The position numbers and the translations under genes are program-made. From NCBI RefSeq assembly GCF_900323545.1, contig NZ_OOHN01000008.1, forward strand, positions 3,025,524-3,089,523: a stretch of 64,000 bases of DNA. Reading direction: 5' to 3'. This stretch comes from Actinomyces sp. Marseille-P3109. Its GTDB lineage: Bacteria; Actinomycetota; Actinomycetes; Actinomycetales; Actinomycetaceae. The notes under the pieces are model-generated. The model worked only from the letters and a program-made list of their open reading frames with translations, was not told the DNA's origin and made no database searches. Positions 8,479-17,896 of this stretch are shown here, in pieces; position 1 is the first letter of the stretch, and each line of letters opens with the position of its first letter.

Positions 8479-9537
8479 GTGCACCTGACCATCGCGATGC
8501 TCACCTACCGCCGCAACGAGTACCTGGCGCAGGTCATCCCCCAGCTGCTGTCGCAGGCCGACGACGTCTCCGGGCCGGAGACAACGGCGGGCGTCCTCAT
8601 CGTGGACAACGATCCGCAGGCCGGTGCGCGGGCCGTCGTCGAGGCGGCCAGGGCGGCCCTGACCGGCGAGCCGTCGGAGCCGTCGGGGCCGTCCGGGGAA
8701 GCTGATCCGGCTGATTCGGCTGCGACATCGAGGCTGGTCTACGTCCATGAGCCCGAGCCGGGGATCGTCGCCGGACGCAACCGCGCCCTGAGCGAGGCCC
8801 GTGGCTCCGACGCCCTCATCTTCATCGACGATGACGAGATCCCCTCGCCGGGCTGGCTCCAGGCCCTCGTGAGTACCTGGCGCGCCCAGGGCTGCGCCGC
8901 GGTCACCGGCCCCACGCCACCGACCTTCGAGGTCGCCCCCTCCCCGTGGGTCACCGCCTCAGGCGCCTTCGACTCCTGGGAGGCCGCCGACGGCGCCCAG
9001 GTGCGCAGCGCCGACACCGGCAACCTGCTCCTGGACCTGGGCGTCGTCGAGCGCCTGGGACTGCGCTTCGACCCGCGCTATGGGCTCACCGGCGGAGAGG
9101 ACTCCCTCTTCACCCGTCAGCTCACCCGCGCCGGAGGTGTCATCCGCTTCGCGGCCGGGGCGGTCGTCACCAAGCGCGTGCCCGCAGCCCGCGCCAGGCG
9201 CGCCTGGGTGCTGGAGCGCTCCCTGCGCTCGGGCTCGTCCTGGGCCCGGGTGCGTATCGACACGGTCGGGCACGCCGGCGATGGTGCGTCCGGGAGGCTC
9301 GCGCGTCTCAGGCTGCGCCTGGGCTACGGCGCCAAGGGACTGGCCAAGGCCGGTATCGACGCGGCACGTGCCGGCGTGGCCCGCATCCGCGGCGATGTGC
9401 CCGCGCAGGCCCGCTACGAGGTCTCCTCACGCGGGGGACTGGGCATGGTCGTGGGCGCGCTGGGCGGGCACGTGCGCGAGTACGGCCGCCCGCGCAGCCG
9501 GCGGAGTGCGGCGCAGGCGGGAAGGAGGAACGCATGA
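8479..9537 (+). CDS. family 2 glycosyltransferase
   Basis: It is a predicted GT-A glycosyltransferase acting on a surface polysaccharide or glycolipid. The GTG at 8479 is preferred because GGGAGGAAGG lies about a dozen bases upstream and the product then starts HLTIAMLTYRRNEYLAQ, the family N terminus; GTG 8428 is possible. Motifs are VLIVDNDP, EPGIVAGRNRAL, DALIFIDDDEIPSPGWL (DxD region) and GLTGGEDSLFTRQL (ED motif). A basic C-terminal stretch rich in Arg and Ala follows and may associate with the membrane. It overlaps the next glycosyltransferase by 4 bp (ATGA), implying coupled translation. The two share the same FIDDDE and TGGEDxLFTRQL motifs and look like tandem duplicates. Confidence 0.85.
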   Translation: MHLTIAMLTYRRNEYLAQVIPQLLSQADDVSGPETTAGVLIVDNDPQAGARAVVEAARAALTGEPSEPSGPSGEADPADSAATSRLVYVHEPEPGIVAGRNRALSEARGSDALIFIDDDEIPSPGWLQALVSTWRAQGCAAVTGPTPPTFEVAPSPWVTASGAFDSWEAADGAQVRSADTGNLLLDLGVVERLGLRFDPRYGLTGGEDSLFTRQLTRAGGVIRFAAGAVVTKRVPAARARRAWVLERSLRSGSSWARVRIDTVGHAGDGASGRLARLRLRLGYGAKGLAKAGIDAARAGVARIRGDVPAQARYEVSSRGGLGMVVGALGGHVREYGRPRSRRSAAQAGRRNA

Positions 9538-10586
9538 GCCGGCTGACGATCGCCATCCCCACCTTCCGGCGTCCTGAGGACCTCACGCGGGCCGTCGGCG
9601 GGGTCCTGGAGCAGGCCGGTGAGCTGGTCGATGGCCTGAGCGCCGAGGCCTGCGATCCTGAGGGCGACGCGGCGGGCGCGACGGACACGGGCAGGACTGC
9701 AGGCGAGACCGTCTCCGACGTCGAGGTCCTCGTCATCGACAACGACGCGCAGGGCTCCGGGCGCGAGGCCGCCCTCTCCGCCGCTGCCACCGCCGGGGTG
9801 CCGGTGCGCACCCCCTCGGAGGATCGGGTGGAGCCGGGAGGCGTGAGCGTGCGCTACGTCGTCGAGGAGCGGCCCGGTGTGGCGGCGGTGCGCAACCGCG
9901 CCCTTGATGAGACCACTGAGCGCGACCTGCTCATCTTCATCGACGACGACGAGGACCCCGAGCCCGGCTGGCTCGCCGCCCTCGTGGGGATGTGGGCCAC
10001 GACCGGCTGCCAGGCGGTGGCCGGGCCCGTCATCCCGGTCTACGAGGTCGAGCCGGAGGAGTGGGTGCGCCAGGGGGAGTTCTTCGTGCGCAGGTCCTGG
10101 CCCACCGGCACGATCCGCCCGGTGGCGGCCTCCAACTGCCTGCTGCTGGATCTGAGGTTCGTGCGCCGGGCCGGGCTGCGCTTCGATGAGGCCTTCGGGG
10201 CCACCGGGGGAGAGGACACGCTCTTCACCCGCCAGCTGTGCGCCGCCGGCGGCGTCATCCGGTGGTGCGACGAGGCGCGCGTACGCGACCATGTCCCGGC
10301 CTCCCGGCTCACCCGCCCCTGGATCCTGCGCCGACAGCGGTCCCACGCCGCCACGTCGGTACGCGTCGAGCTGGTCCTGGCAGGAGGCGGGGCCCAGCCG
10401 GCCATTCGGGCCCGGGCCGCGGCCGGTGGTCTGGTGCGCATCGTCGTGGGCGGCCTGCGAACAGCCGGCGGAACGCTGATCGGCAACCCGAGGCACGCCG
10501 CCAAGGGGGCCCGGCTGCTGGCCCGCGGCCGCGGCATCCTGGCGGCCAGCACCGGCGGCGGCGTCCACCGCGAGTACGACCACTGA
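9534..10586 (+). CDS. family 2 glycosyltransferase (tandem paralogue)
   Basis: The ATG at 9534 overlaps the preceding stop and has GAAGGAGG at 9521-9528. The protein has about 350 residues. It begins SRLTIAIPTFRRPEDLTRAV and has VLVIDNDAQGS, ERPGVAAVRNRALDE, LLIFIDDDEDPEPGWLAAL (DxD) and GATGGEDTLFTRQLCAAGG. These correspond motif by motif to the upstream gene, so duplication and divergence is likely. An acidic variable loop near residues 35-75 separates the first two beta strands. It probably works with its neighbour to build consecutive linkages of one glycan. No membrane segments are evident. Confidence 0.85.
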   Translation: MSRLTIAIPTFRRPEDLTRAVGGVLEQAGELVDGLSAEACDPEGDAAGATDTGRTAGETVSDVEVLVIDNDAQGSGREAALSAAATAGVPVRTPSEDRVEPGGVSVRYVVEERPGVAAVRNRALDETTERDLLIFIDDDEDPEPGWLAALVGMWATTGCQAVAGPVIPVYEVEPEEWVRQGEFFVRRSWPTGTIRPVAASNCLLLDLRFVRRAGLRFDEAFGATGGEDTLFTRQLCAAGGVIRWCDEARVRDHVPASRLTRPWILRRQRSHAATSVRVELVLAGGGAQPAIRARAAAGGLVRIVVGGLRTAGGTLIGNPRHAAKGARLLARGRGILAASTGGGVHREYDH

Positions 10587-10825
10587 GTGGCGGGTCTGCG
10601 ATCAGGTCTGCCGGGCGGCCTCGGTCCGCGACGGCGGCGTCCGCCGCCTCCGGGCGCCATTGAGGAGCGTGCCGGTCCTGGCCGGCTATCTCGAGCTCGC
10701 TGGGCGGTTGCGTGCTCGGGCCGGGGACTGCGTTTCGTCTTGAGGACGTCCTTTCATCCAAGACGGCGACGTCCCGATCTCAGTCATCCTTGTGGAAATG
10801 CAGTCCCCGTGAGGAAAGTACGTCC

Positions 10826-12151
10826 TCAACCCGCGTCGCCCGGTTCATCGTCGGCGTCCGGTGAGACCGCTTCGTGCAGAGCCGGTTGCAGCACCGCGGC
10901 TCCCAGCACGATCGGCAGGTAGGGCGGAAGCACCGTCCACGGCCCGATGAACACGTTCTGCACCACGGTCAGGGCCGCGAAGAACAGCCAGGGCGTGGCC
11001 TTGAGCCGCCCCAGGTCTCGCATCATCGCCGCCAGCGCCATCCCGGCGATGAGCAGCAGCAGGAGCGCGCCGGGGATCGATGCGGCCGCCCACATGTCCA
11101 TGACCCCCGAGTGCAGCTCGATACGGCCACCGAACATGAAGTTCTCGACGTAGCCGTTCTCCGGGTCGTAGCCCAGGGCCGCCATGCCCTGCTTGGCCAC
11201 CCACAGGTCTTCGAAGCGGGGCTTGACGCCGGCGCCGTACCCCCAGGGGCGGTTGCGGAACAGGGCCCAGGAGGCGCCCAGCTCGGGGCGGGCGGACAGG
11301 AGCAGACCCGCGGAGCTCGACGACTGGGCGATGGTCCGGTTCTGGGCGTCCTCACCCAAGGTCCCGGACTCCGAGGCGGCGACGACCCCGGCCATCGCCA
11401 CCACTCCCACGACCCCCAGGACGGCGATCTGCGAGACCGCCAGGCGTCGCGGGGTGGGCACGCGCCATCGCGCCCAGGACGCCAGGGCCTGCCAGATGAC
11501 CGTACCCAGGATGACGGCGAGGAATGCCAGGGTGGAGCGCGAGTCCGAGACGAGGAAGACGCCGCTCAGTCCCAGCAGGGCGACGATCTGCACCAGTCGG
11601 CGCCGGTTCGCCACGAGGCTGAGGACCATGATCGACACCGCCGCACCGATCCCGAACTTCCACGGGTTGGGACTGGTCTGAAGCAGCGACAGCGAGTCCA
11701 GGAACATGCCGAAGCCGACCGCCAGCGCCGCGCGCCGCACTCCCAGCCGGCGCGCCCCCCACACGAAGGCGGCCACCGCGCAGGGCACCGCCAGCAGGCT
11801 CAGGGTGGTGACGCGACGGGCCCAGGCCTCAACGATGAAGCTGCTCTCGGCCAGCAGGGACATGATGTAGGCCGTGCCCGCTGCCAGGATGGACAGCATG
11901 AGCAGCAGGGAGAACCGGCGCGCGTGGCGCACGGCCGTCCAGGTGACGGGGACCGAGGCGAGCGCGACGCAGTCACCGACGCTCAACGCGGCCGCCAGCT
12001 CGCGGCGCACCCCCAGGCACACCAGGAGGACGACGGCGATCGTCATCTCCAGCCTCCGCTGGGACGGCGGTGCCGGACTCGCCCCGGGAACAGCCTCCGA
12101 CGACGTCTGCGGCCCGTCGTGAGCGGGGACCGGCGGCAAGGACTGGGCCAC
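10826..12151 (-). CDS. O-antigen polymerase/ligase-like multi-pass membrane protein (Wzy/WaaL type)
   Basis: This is a 441-residue integral membrane protein with about ten or more hydrophobic segments after a Pro/Ser-rich cytosolic N terminus. The large extracytoplasmic loop near the C terminus (RPWGYGAGVKPRFEDLW ... GGRIELHSGVMDMWAAAS) carries the Gly-rich and HS signature typical of O-antigen ligases and polymerases. The likely role is polymerising or transferring lipid-linked repeat units outside the membrane. The GTG start is only 6 bp from the stop of the upstream Wzz-like gene on the same strand, and the pair Wzz + Wzy fits a Wzy-dependent pathway. No flippase or initiating phosphoglycosyltransferase is in the window. 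Sequence in this superfamily is poorly conserved, so the substrate is open. Confidence 0.75.
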   Translation of the reverse strand: MAQSLPPVPAHDGPQTSSEAVPGASPAPPSQRRLEMTIAVVLLVCLGVRRELAAALSVGDCVALASVPVTWTAVRHARRFSLLLMLSILAAGTAYIMSLLAESSFIVEAWARRVTTLSLLAVPCAVAAFVWGARRLGVRRAALAVGFGMFLDSLSLLQTSPNPWKFGIGAAVSIMVLSLVANRRRLVQIVALLGLSGVFLVSDSRSTLAFLAVILGTVIWQALASWARWRVPTPRRLAVSQIAVLGVVGVVAMAGVVAASESGTLGEDAQNRTIAQSSSSAGLLLSARPELGASWALFRNRPWGYGAGVKPRFEDLWVAKQGMAALGYDPENGYVENFMFGGRIELHSGVMDMWAAASIPGALLLLLIAGMALAAMMRDLGRLKATPWLFFAALTVVQNVFIGPWTVLPPYLPIVLGAAVLQPALHEAVSPDADDEPGDAG

Positions 12152-12157
12152 GGCCGG

Positions 12158-12817
12158 TCAGGAGTCTTCCCGAGAGCGACGGCGCCCGATGATGAGCAGC
12201 GGGTCCTCGACCTTGTCCTGCGGGTTCTTCTGGCTCAGGAAGTACAGCAGGATGGCCATGACGGCGCCGGCGGCCAGGCCGATGGCGGCCCCGATGAGCG
12301 CGGTGGACACGGCCGACAGGCTCGAGGGCGACGTGGGGGTCGCGGGGGAGTCGACCACCTTGAGGGTCGCGGTTGTGTTCCCCGGCTGCCCGGAGTTGGA
12401 CAGATCACGGGCCACCGTGTCCAGGGCGGACAATTCGGCCTCGGCGATCCGGTGGGCGCGCTCGGGATCGGTGCTGGTGGCGCGGATCTCCACCAGTGTG
12501 GTGCCGGTCTTGCTCGTCACCGAGACGGACTTGCGCAGCTCCTGCTGGCTGATCCCAGTGGACTTGGAGACATCCGCGAAGGTGCTCTCCGAGGTCCCGA
12601 TCTCCACCAGCGTCGGCATGATGGAGGTCAGGTAGTTGAAGGTGTTGGTGGGGTTGGCCTCACTGTTCTCCACGCTGAGGTTCGCGTTCGCCGTGGAGGT
12701 GTACTGCGCCGGCGTCAGCAGGCCGAAGACCAGGCCGATGATGGCGCCCAGCACGACGTGCATGACCACGAGGACTGCGTTCTTGCGCAGCGCGATGATG
12801 AGGGTTTCCGGGTCCAT
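12158..12817 (-). CDS. Wzz-type chain-length determinant protein
   Basis: It is predicted to control the length of a Wzy-made polysaccharide. The ATG at 12817 is preferred (GGAA about 5 bases upstream, product MDPETLIIALRKN); a GTG at 12871 would add 18 residues. The topology is classic Wzz: TM1 at about 13-35 (AVLVVMHVVLGAIIGLVFGL), an extracytoplasmic alpha/beta domain, and TM2 at about 175-200 preceded by a Pro-rich VVDSPATPTSPSSLS segment. A short basic cytosolic tail follows, with no tyrosine-kinase domain. It lies directly upstream of the Wzy-like gene. A second, longer Wzz-like protein occurs at 20180-21766. Confidence 0.8.
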   Translation of the reverse strand: MDPETLIIALRKNAVLVVMHVVLGAIIGLVFGLLTPAQYTSTANANLSVENSEANPTNTFNYLTSIMPTLVEIGTSESTFADVSKSTGISQQELRKSVSVTSKTGTTLVEIRATSTDPERAHRIAEAELSALDTVARDLSNSGQPGNTTATLKVVDSPATPTSPSSLSAVSTALIGAAIGLAAGAVMAILLYFLSQKNPQDKVEDPLLIIGRRRSREDS

Positions 12818-12988
12818 GGGTTCCGTTTCGGTGATTGCGGGAGCAACAGAATAGCGTGCCCATCCGGGCACGAGCCGGGCGCGGGAAGTGAATCACCTCG
12901 TTCCTGGGCACTTCTCAGCCCCCACTAGGTCTCGATACTCAAAGAATGCTCGTGCTCGCAGGACGGCCGATCGATGGGGACGTGATGA

Positions 12989-13006
12989 ACCTGACGGGAG
13001 TCAGGT
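12989..13006 (-). terminator. small hairpin downstream of the TetR gene
   Basis: Arms ACCTGAC (12989-12995) and GTCAGGT (13000-13006) enclose a 4-base loop, 31 bp beyond the TetR stop. It is a weak stem followed on the minus strand by TTCATC, so termination is only plausible. Confidence 0.4.
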
Positions 13007-13037
13007 CGGGTAGTCCTGAGTCGGACGGCGGCCCCGG

Positions 13038-13820
<783 letters not shown>

Positions 13821-13824
13821 GACC

Positions 13825-15099
13825 TCACCCCCTGCCGACCCGGCTGACCTGACGGCCGGCTCGACGACGCTCGGACCACTGGGCGAGGCGCGCCGAGGCC
13901 AGGGCTCCGGTGCGCCTCGCCAACCGGTGGCTGGGGGCCTCGATGTAGCGCTGGAACATCCAGGTCAGCAGCGCCGAGGCCGCCGGGGCCAGGACGAGCA
14001 GCCACCACGGCGAGATCGACTGCGTCAGCAGCCGCAGAGAGACCACCACCGGCTCGTGCACCAGGTAGAGGGAGAAGGACATGAGCCCCAGGTACTGCAC
14101 CGTGCGCGAGCGCAACGGGCCGCGCAGGGCCCCGGCCCGCACCACGAGGTGAACCAGGTAGGCGGCCGCCGCCAGGGTGACCGCGTTGGCGACGCGCTGA
14201 GCCGCGTGGCTCTCCATCCCCGGCCACCAGGCCAGAGTGATGAGCAGCAAGCAGATCAGGGCCTGCGCCGTCGCCCAGGAGCGGGGGCTGTCTGGCACGG
14301 GGGAGGAGTTGTGCCCCCAGGCCCAGCCCATGACCGCGCCGACGGTGAAGACCGGCAGGTAGCTGCCCGAGCCGGGGCTGGCGGTGATGACCGGCACGGC
14401 CAGGGCGGCCGCCACTGGCAACCAGGAGAGCCGCCACCGGGCGCACAGCGCGACCCCGAGGATCATCAGGGGGAGCACGAAGGAGAAGATCGCCTCGGCG
14501 TGAAGCGACCACAGGACCGTGTTGCGGTAGGCGTGCTTGGGAATGAGCAGGTACTCCATGAGCATCTGGCGCGCATCGAGACCCGTGGGGTGGGTGACGG
14601 TCATCCAATGGCCCAGTGCCGGATTGGCCGAGCGCGGAACGAGCAGCATCGCAATGACCGCGAAGGTGGTGGAGGCCGCCGCCGGCAGCCACAGGCGCAC
14701 GAATCGCCGGGGGGCGTAGTCGACCCAGTCGAAGCGCCGCCCCTGGGCGTGCCGACGGGCCACCGGGTAGGTCAGGGCGACCCCGGACAGGACGAAGAAG
14801 ATGAGAACGGCCTCGTGGCCGGCCCACAGCAGGTGGAGCGGGCTCTGGGTCAGGATCCGGTTGAACGTCCCGGTGGGTACGACACCGGGGCGAGCGCCGA
14901 CCTCGGCCAGCGCCGGCACGGTCTCCAGGATGTGGTGGATGAGCACGACGACGGCGGCCAGTCCTCGCAGTCCGTCGAGCTCGATGAGCCTCACTGCCGC
15001 CGGCCGGTGAGGAGCGGGCGAGGAGGGAGGGGGAGAGGCCCCGCCCGACTGCGAAGTCCGATGAGTGTGGCATCGCCCCGCCTGCCTCAGCATTGGCAT
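13825..15099 (-). CDS. acyltransferase 3 family membrane protein
   Basis: It is predicted to O-acylate surface polysaccharide or a lipid carrier. Family hallmarks are RLIELDGLRGLAAVVVLIHH at the N terminus (the catalytic His region), FFVLSGVALTYPVARR, and about ten membrane segments ending in FSLYLVHEPVV and QRYIEAPSHRLARR. The frame is open far upstream, to 15546, but that extension would cross the tRNA-Gln gene. ATG 15099 gives 424 residues, close to the usual 350-420; GTG 14994 is the minimum start. It is followed 4 bp later by the TetR gene. Acyltransferase-3 enzymes commonly decorate O-antigen-like glycans, which fits the surrounding genes. Confidence 0.85.
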   Translation of the reverse strand: MPMLRQAGRCHTHRTSQSGGASPPPSSPAPHRPAAVRLIELDGLRGLAAVVVLIHHILETVPALAEVGARPGVVPTGTFNRILTQSPLHLLWAGHEAVLIFFVLSGVALTYPVARRHAQGRRFDWVDYAPRRFVRLWLPAAASTTFAVIAMLLVPRSANPALGHWMTVTHPTGLDARQMLMEYLLIPKHAYRNTVLWSLHAEAIFSFVLPLMILGVALCARWRLSWLPVAAALAVPVITASPGSGSYLPVFTVGAVMGWAWGHNSSPVPDSPRSWATAQALICLLLITLAWWPGMESHAAQRVANAVTLAAAAYLVHLVVRAGALRGPLRSRTVQYLGLMSFSLYLVHEPVVVSLRLLTQSISPWWLLVLAPAASALLTWMFQRYIEAPSHRLARRTGALASARLAQWSERRRAGRQVSRVGRG

Positions 15100-15263
15100 G
15101 GGTGCCTGTGAGCGAGTACGCAACGGCATTGAGCTGCAGCAGGCCGTGTCGGGGTGCGCGGGGGGACTGAGTTGCGTCGAAGGTGCCGAGCACGACCGGG
15201 ACGTGAGAGACTGTCCCGGCATCGCGCCCCTCGAGACTCGACTGGGGGGCTGGGACGCATCCT

Positions 15264-15335
15264 TCCGCCCTGGTGTAGCGGCAGCACGCAGGCCTTTGGA
15301 GCCTTGAGGCCCGGGTTCGAATCCTGGGGGCGGAG
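15264..15335 (+). tRNA. tRNA-Gln (anticodon TTG)
   Basis: A full cloverleaf can be folded. The acceptor stem TCCGCCC (15264-15270) pairs perfectly with GGGCGGA (15328-15334). The D stem is GTG/CAC. The anticodon loop CTTTGGA gives TTG, reading CAA. The T arm CCGGG-TTCGAAT-CCTGG has one G-T pair. The outermost anticodon-stem pair is mismatched (C-T). The discriminator base is G and CCA is not encoded. It lies about 195 bp upstream of glmU. Confidence 0.9.
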
Positions 15336-15530
15336 CGGCGTAGCATGAGGGTGTTGGGGTTCCCTCGCTCTCACTCCCATCGGCTGGCCCTTTGGCCGCC
15401 TGCGGGTCGCGCGCCATCCCGTCCGTCCATCCGTACCAGATCAGAAACCGTAGGAGTCCGTCCCCGTCTCCGTCCGGTCGCAAGCCGGATCCGTCGGGAG
15501 CCCGGGCGCGAACCTGTGAGAAGAGGACAC

Positions 15531-16523
15531 GTGACCCCCACCGCACCCGCTGCCGTCATCGTCATGGCCGCAGGCAAGGGAACTCGTATGCGATCGGTCA
15601 CCCCCAAGGTCCTGCACCGGATTGGCGGTCGCAGCCTTGTGGACCACGCCGTCACCGCCGCCAGGGGGCTCGAGCCCCAGCATCTCGTCGTCGTCGTGCG
15701 CCACGAGCGCGACGCCGTCGTCGCCCACCTCGCCGAGGTCGCCCCCGACGCCGTACCGGCCGACCAGGACGAGGTCCCCGGCACCGGACGGGCCGTCGCC
15801 TGCGGCCTGGCCTCCCTGCCCGAGGACCTCACCGGCCCCGTCGTCGTCACCAGCGGGGACGTTCCCCTCCTGGACACCGCCACCCTCCAGGCCCTGCTGG
15901 CCCAGCACACCGAGCGCGGTGACGCCGTCACCCTGCTGACCACCGAGCTGGATGACCCCAGCGGCTACGGGCGCATCGTGCGCGAGGCCGACGGCACCGT
16001 CTCGGCCATCGTCGAGCAGCGCGACGCCACCGAGGCCCAGCGCGCCATCCGCGAGATCAACGCCGGCGTCTACGTCTTCGACGCCGCCCACCTGCGCGCC
16101 GCCCTGGCGACCCTGGGCACGGACAATGACCAGGGCGAGGTCTACCTCACCGACGTCGTCGCCCACGCTCACCGGGCGGGCCGGTCCACCAGTGCGCTGG
16201 TCGTCACCGACCACTGGCTCGTCGAGGGCTGCAACGACCGCGCCCAGCTCGCCGACCTCGGCGCCGAGCTCAACCGTCGCATCCTGCGCGACTGGATGGC
16301 CCAGGGCGTCGGCGTCGTCGACCCGTCCTCCACCTGGGTGGACGTCACCGCCGAGCTCGCCCAGGACGTCACCCTCGAGCAGGGCGCCCTCGTGCGCGGA
16401 ACCACCCGGATCGGTCAGGGCGCCCGCGTGGGCGCCTATGCGATCCTCACCGACGCCGTCATCCCGGCCGGCTGCGTCGTCGCACCCTTCAGCCAGCTCG
16501 ACGCCGGCGGCGCCCAGGGCTGA
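15531..16523 (+). CDS. glmU: GlmU-type N-acetylglucosamine-1-phosphate uridyltransferase with severely shortened acetyltransferase domain
   Basis: The uridyltransferase half transfers UMP from UTP to GlcNAc-1-phosphate to give UDP-GlcNAc. All its motifs are present: VIVMAAGKGTRMRS...PKVLH, DEVPGTGRAV, SGDVPLLD, GYGRIVR, IVEQRDA, EINAGVYVFD and NDQGEVYLTDVV. The C-terminal left-handed beta-helix, which acetylates GlcN-1-P in normal GlmU (about 450-490 residues), stops after about four coils (VTLEQGALVRGTTRIG...). The total is only 330 residues, and the region that would hold the acetyltransferase catalytic His is absent. The stop is 110 bp before prs and no remnant follows in another frame, so this is not a simple frameshift. 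The GTG start has AAGAGGAC just upstream. The glmU-prs order is conserved in actinobacteria. Confidence 0.85.
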   Translation: MTPTAPAAVIVMAAGKGTRMRSVTPKVLHRIGGRSLVDHAVTAARGLEPQHLVVVVRHERDAVVAHLAEVAPDAVPADQDEVPGTGRAVACGLASLPEDLTGPVVVTSGDVPLLDTATLQALLAQHTERGDAVTLLTTELDDPSGYGRIVREADGTVSAIVEQRDATEAQRAIREINAGVYVFDAAHLRAALATLGTDNDQGEVYLTDVVAHAHRAGRSTSALVVTDHWLVEGCNDRAQLADLGAELNRRILRDWMAQGVGVVDPSSTWVDVTAELAQDVTLEQGALVRGTTRIGQGARVGAYAILTDAVIPAGCVVAPFSQLDAGGAQG

Positions 16524-16633
16524 CACATGAACTCATCGGCCCGCCGGTCTCAGCCGAACCGGCCACCTGCCTCCACCTCCGTCTCCAACAATCACACCGA
16601 GGGCCGCACCGGCCGTGAGAAGGGAACCACGTC

Positions 16634-17626
16634 ATGACGGGCATCATTACCAAGGGTGAGAAACGGCTGGTCGTCGTCTCCGGGCGCGCCCATCCCGAGC
16701 TCGCCCAGGACGTGGCCAGCGAGCTCGGCACCGAGGTGCTGTCCTCCACGGCCTACGACTTCGCCAACGGGGAGACCTACGTCCGCTTCAACGAGTCGGT
16801 GCGCGGCTGCGACGTGTTCGTCGTGCAGTCCCACGGCGACCGCGTCAACGACTGGCTCATGGAGCAGCTCATCATGGTCGACGCCCTCAAGCGCGCCTCC
16901 GCCAAGCGCATCACCGTGGTGGCTCCCTTCTTCCCCTACGCCCGCCAGGACAAGAAGCACCTGGGGCGTGAGCCCATCAGCGCCCGCCTCGTGGCCGACC
17001 TCTACAAGACCGCCGGCGCCGACCGCCTCATGAGCGTGGACCTGCACACCTCTCAGGAGCAGGGCTTCTTCGACGGCCCCTGGGACCACCTGTGGGCCCA
17101 GCCGGTGCTCGTGGACTACGTGCGCACCCGCGTCGACCCCGCCAACACCGCGGTGGTCTCACCCGACGCCGGCCGCATCCGGGTGGCCGAGCGCTGGGCC
17201 AACCAGCTCGGCGGCACGCCGCTGGCCTTCGTCCACAAGACCCGCGACGTCACCCGCCCCAACGAGTCCGTGGCCAACCGCGTCGTCGGCGACGTCGAGG
17301 GACGCACCTGCGTCCTGGTCGACGACATGATCGACACCGGAGGCACGATCGCCAAGGCCGTCCAGGTGCTGCTGGACTCCGGCGCCAAGGACGTCATCGT
17401 CGCCGCGACCCACGGGGTGCTCTCCGGGCCGGCCGTCGACCGTCTGTCGACCTGCGGCGCGCGCGAGGTCATCGTCACCGACACCCTGCCGATCCCCGCC
17501 GGCAAGCGCTTCGAGAAGCTGACGGTCCTGCCGATCGCGCCGCTGCTGGCCCGGGCCATCAAGGCCGTCTTCGACGACGGCTCGGTCGCCTCGCTCTTCG
17601 ACACCGTCGGCGTTCCCGGAGACTGA
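16634..17626 (+). CDS. prs: ribose-phosphate pyrophosphokinase (PRPP synthetase)
   Basis: It makes phosphoribosyl pyrophosphate from ribose-5-phosphate and ATP for purine, pyrimidine, His, Trp and NAD synthesis. The 330-residue length is typical. Motifs are LVVVSGRAHPELAQDV, NGETYVRFNESVRGCDVFVVQS, FPYARQDKKHLGREPISARL (ATP and metal region), VDLHTSQEQGFF (metal-binding DLH) and the PRPP loop VLVDDMIDTGGTI near residue 230. The ATG follows a GAAGGG ribosome site. It lies 110 bp behind glmU and is probably co-transcribed. A hairpin follows the gene. Confidence 0.97.
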   Translation: MTGIITKGEKRLVVVSGRAHPELAQDVASELGTEVLSSTAYDFANGETYVRFNESVRGCDVFVVQSHGDRVNDWLMEQLIMVDALKRASAKRITVVAPFFPYARQDKKHLGREPISARLVADLYKTAGADRLMSVDLHTSQEQGFFDGPWDHLWAQPVLVDYVRTRVDPANTAVVSPDAGRIRVAERWANQLGGTPLAFVHKTRDVTRPNESVANRVVGDVEGRTCVLVDDMIDTGGTIAKAVQVLLDSGAKDVIVAATHGVLSGPAVDRLSTCGAREVIVTDTLPIPAGKRFEKLTVLPIAPLLARAIKAVFDDGSVASLFDTVGVPGD

Positions 17627-17636
17627 GGTCGGAGTC

Positions 17637-17663
17637 GGGCCGGCACTGGGCCAGTACCGGCCC
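17637..17663 (+). terminator. hairpin downstream of prs
   Basis: Arms 17637-17648 and 17652-17663 (GGGCCGGCACTG against CAGTACCGGCCC) pair at 11 of 12 positions around a 3-base loop. It begins 10 bp after the prs stop. Confidence 0.6.
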
Positions 17664-17810
17664 GCCCGCTCCGTGCTGTTGCGCACCGTTGTGCGCCCGC
17701 CCCTCGTCGGAGCCCCTCCCAGGGCTCGGCGAGGGGCCCGTTCTCGTACCTGACGGCCCGACGTCCACTCCGGGAGCTCAGATCCGCGTCATCAGGTGCG
17801 AAGGCGAGGA

Positions 17811-17836
17811 CGTGATGGGCAGTGCTGCCCATCACG
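17811..17836. repeat. perfect 12-bp inverted repeat
   Basis: CGTGATGGGCAG (17811-17822) and CTGCCCATCACG (17825-17836) are exact complements with a 2-base centre. It is 185 bp past prs and 293 bp before the next gene. It could be a second terminator or a regulator site. Confidence 0.6.
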
Positions 17837-17881
17837 GCGAGATAGTTCTTGGCGATACAGTGACATCACCAAGTCGATAAC

Positions 17882-17896
17882 GATTGCATTGCAATC
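17882..17896. promoter_or_regulatory. palindromic operator-like site GATTGCATTGCAATC
   Basis: Two 7-base half-sites, GATTGCA and TGCAATC, flank one central base. This size and symmetry suit a dimeric DNA-binding protein. It lies about 230 bp upstream of the propeller gene start. The binding protein is unknown. Confidence 0.35.

Noticed and set aside
15100..15546. Upstream extension of the acyltransferase frame
   Set aside because: It would run antisense through tRNA-Gln and adds low-complexity sequence. The family start lies near 15099.
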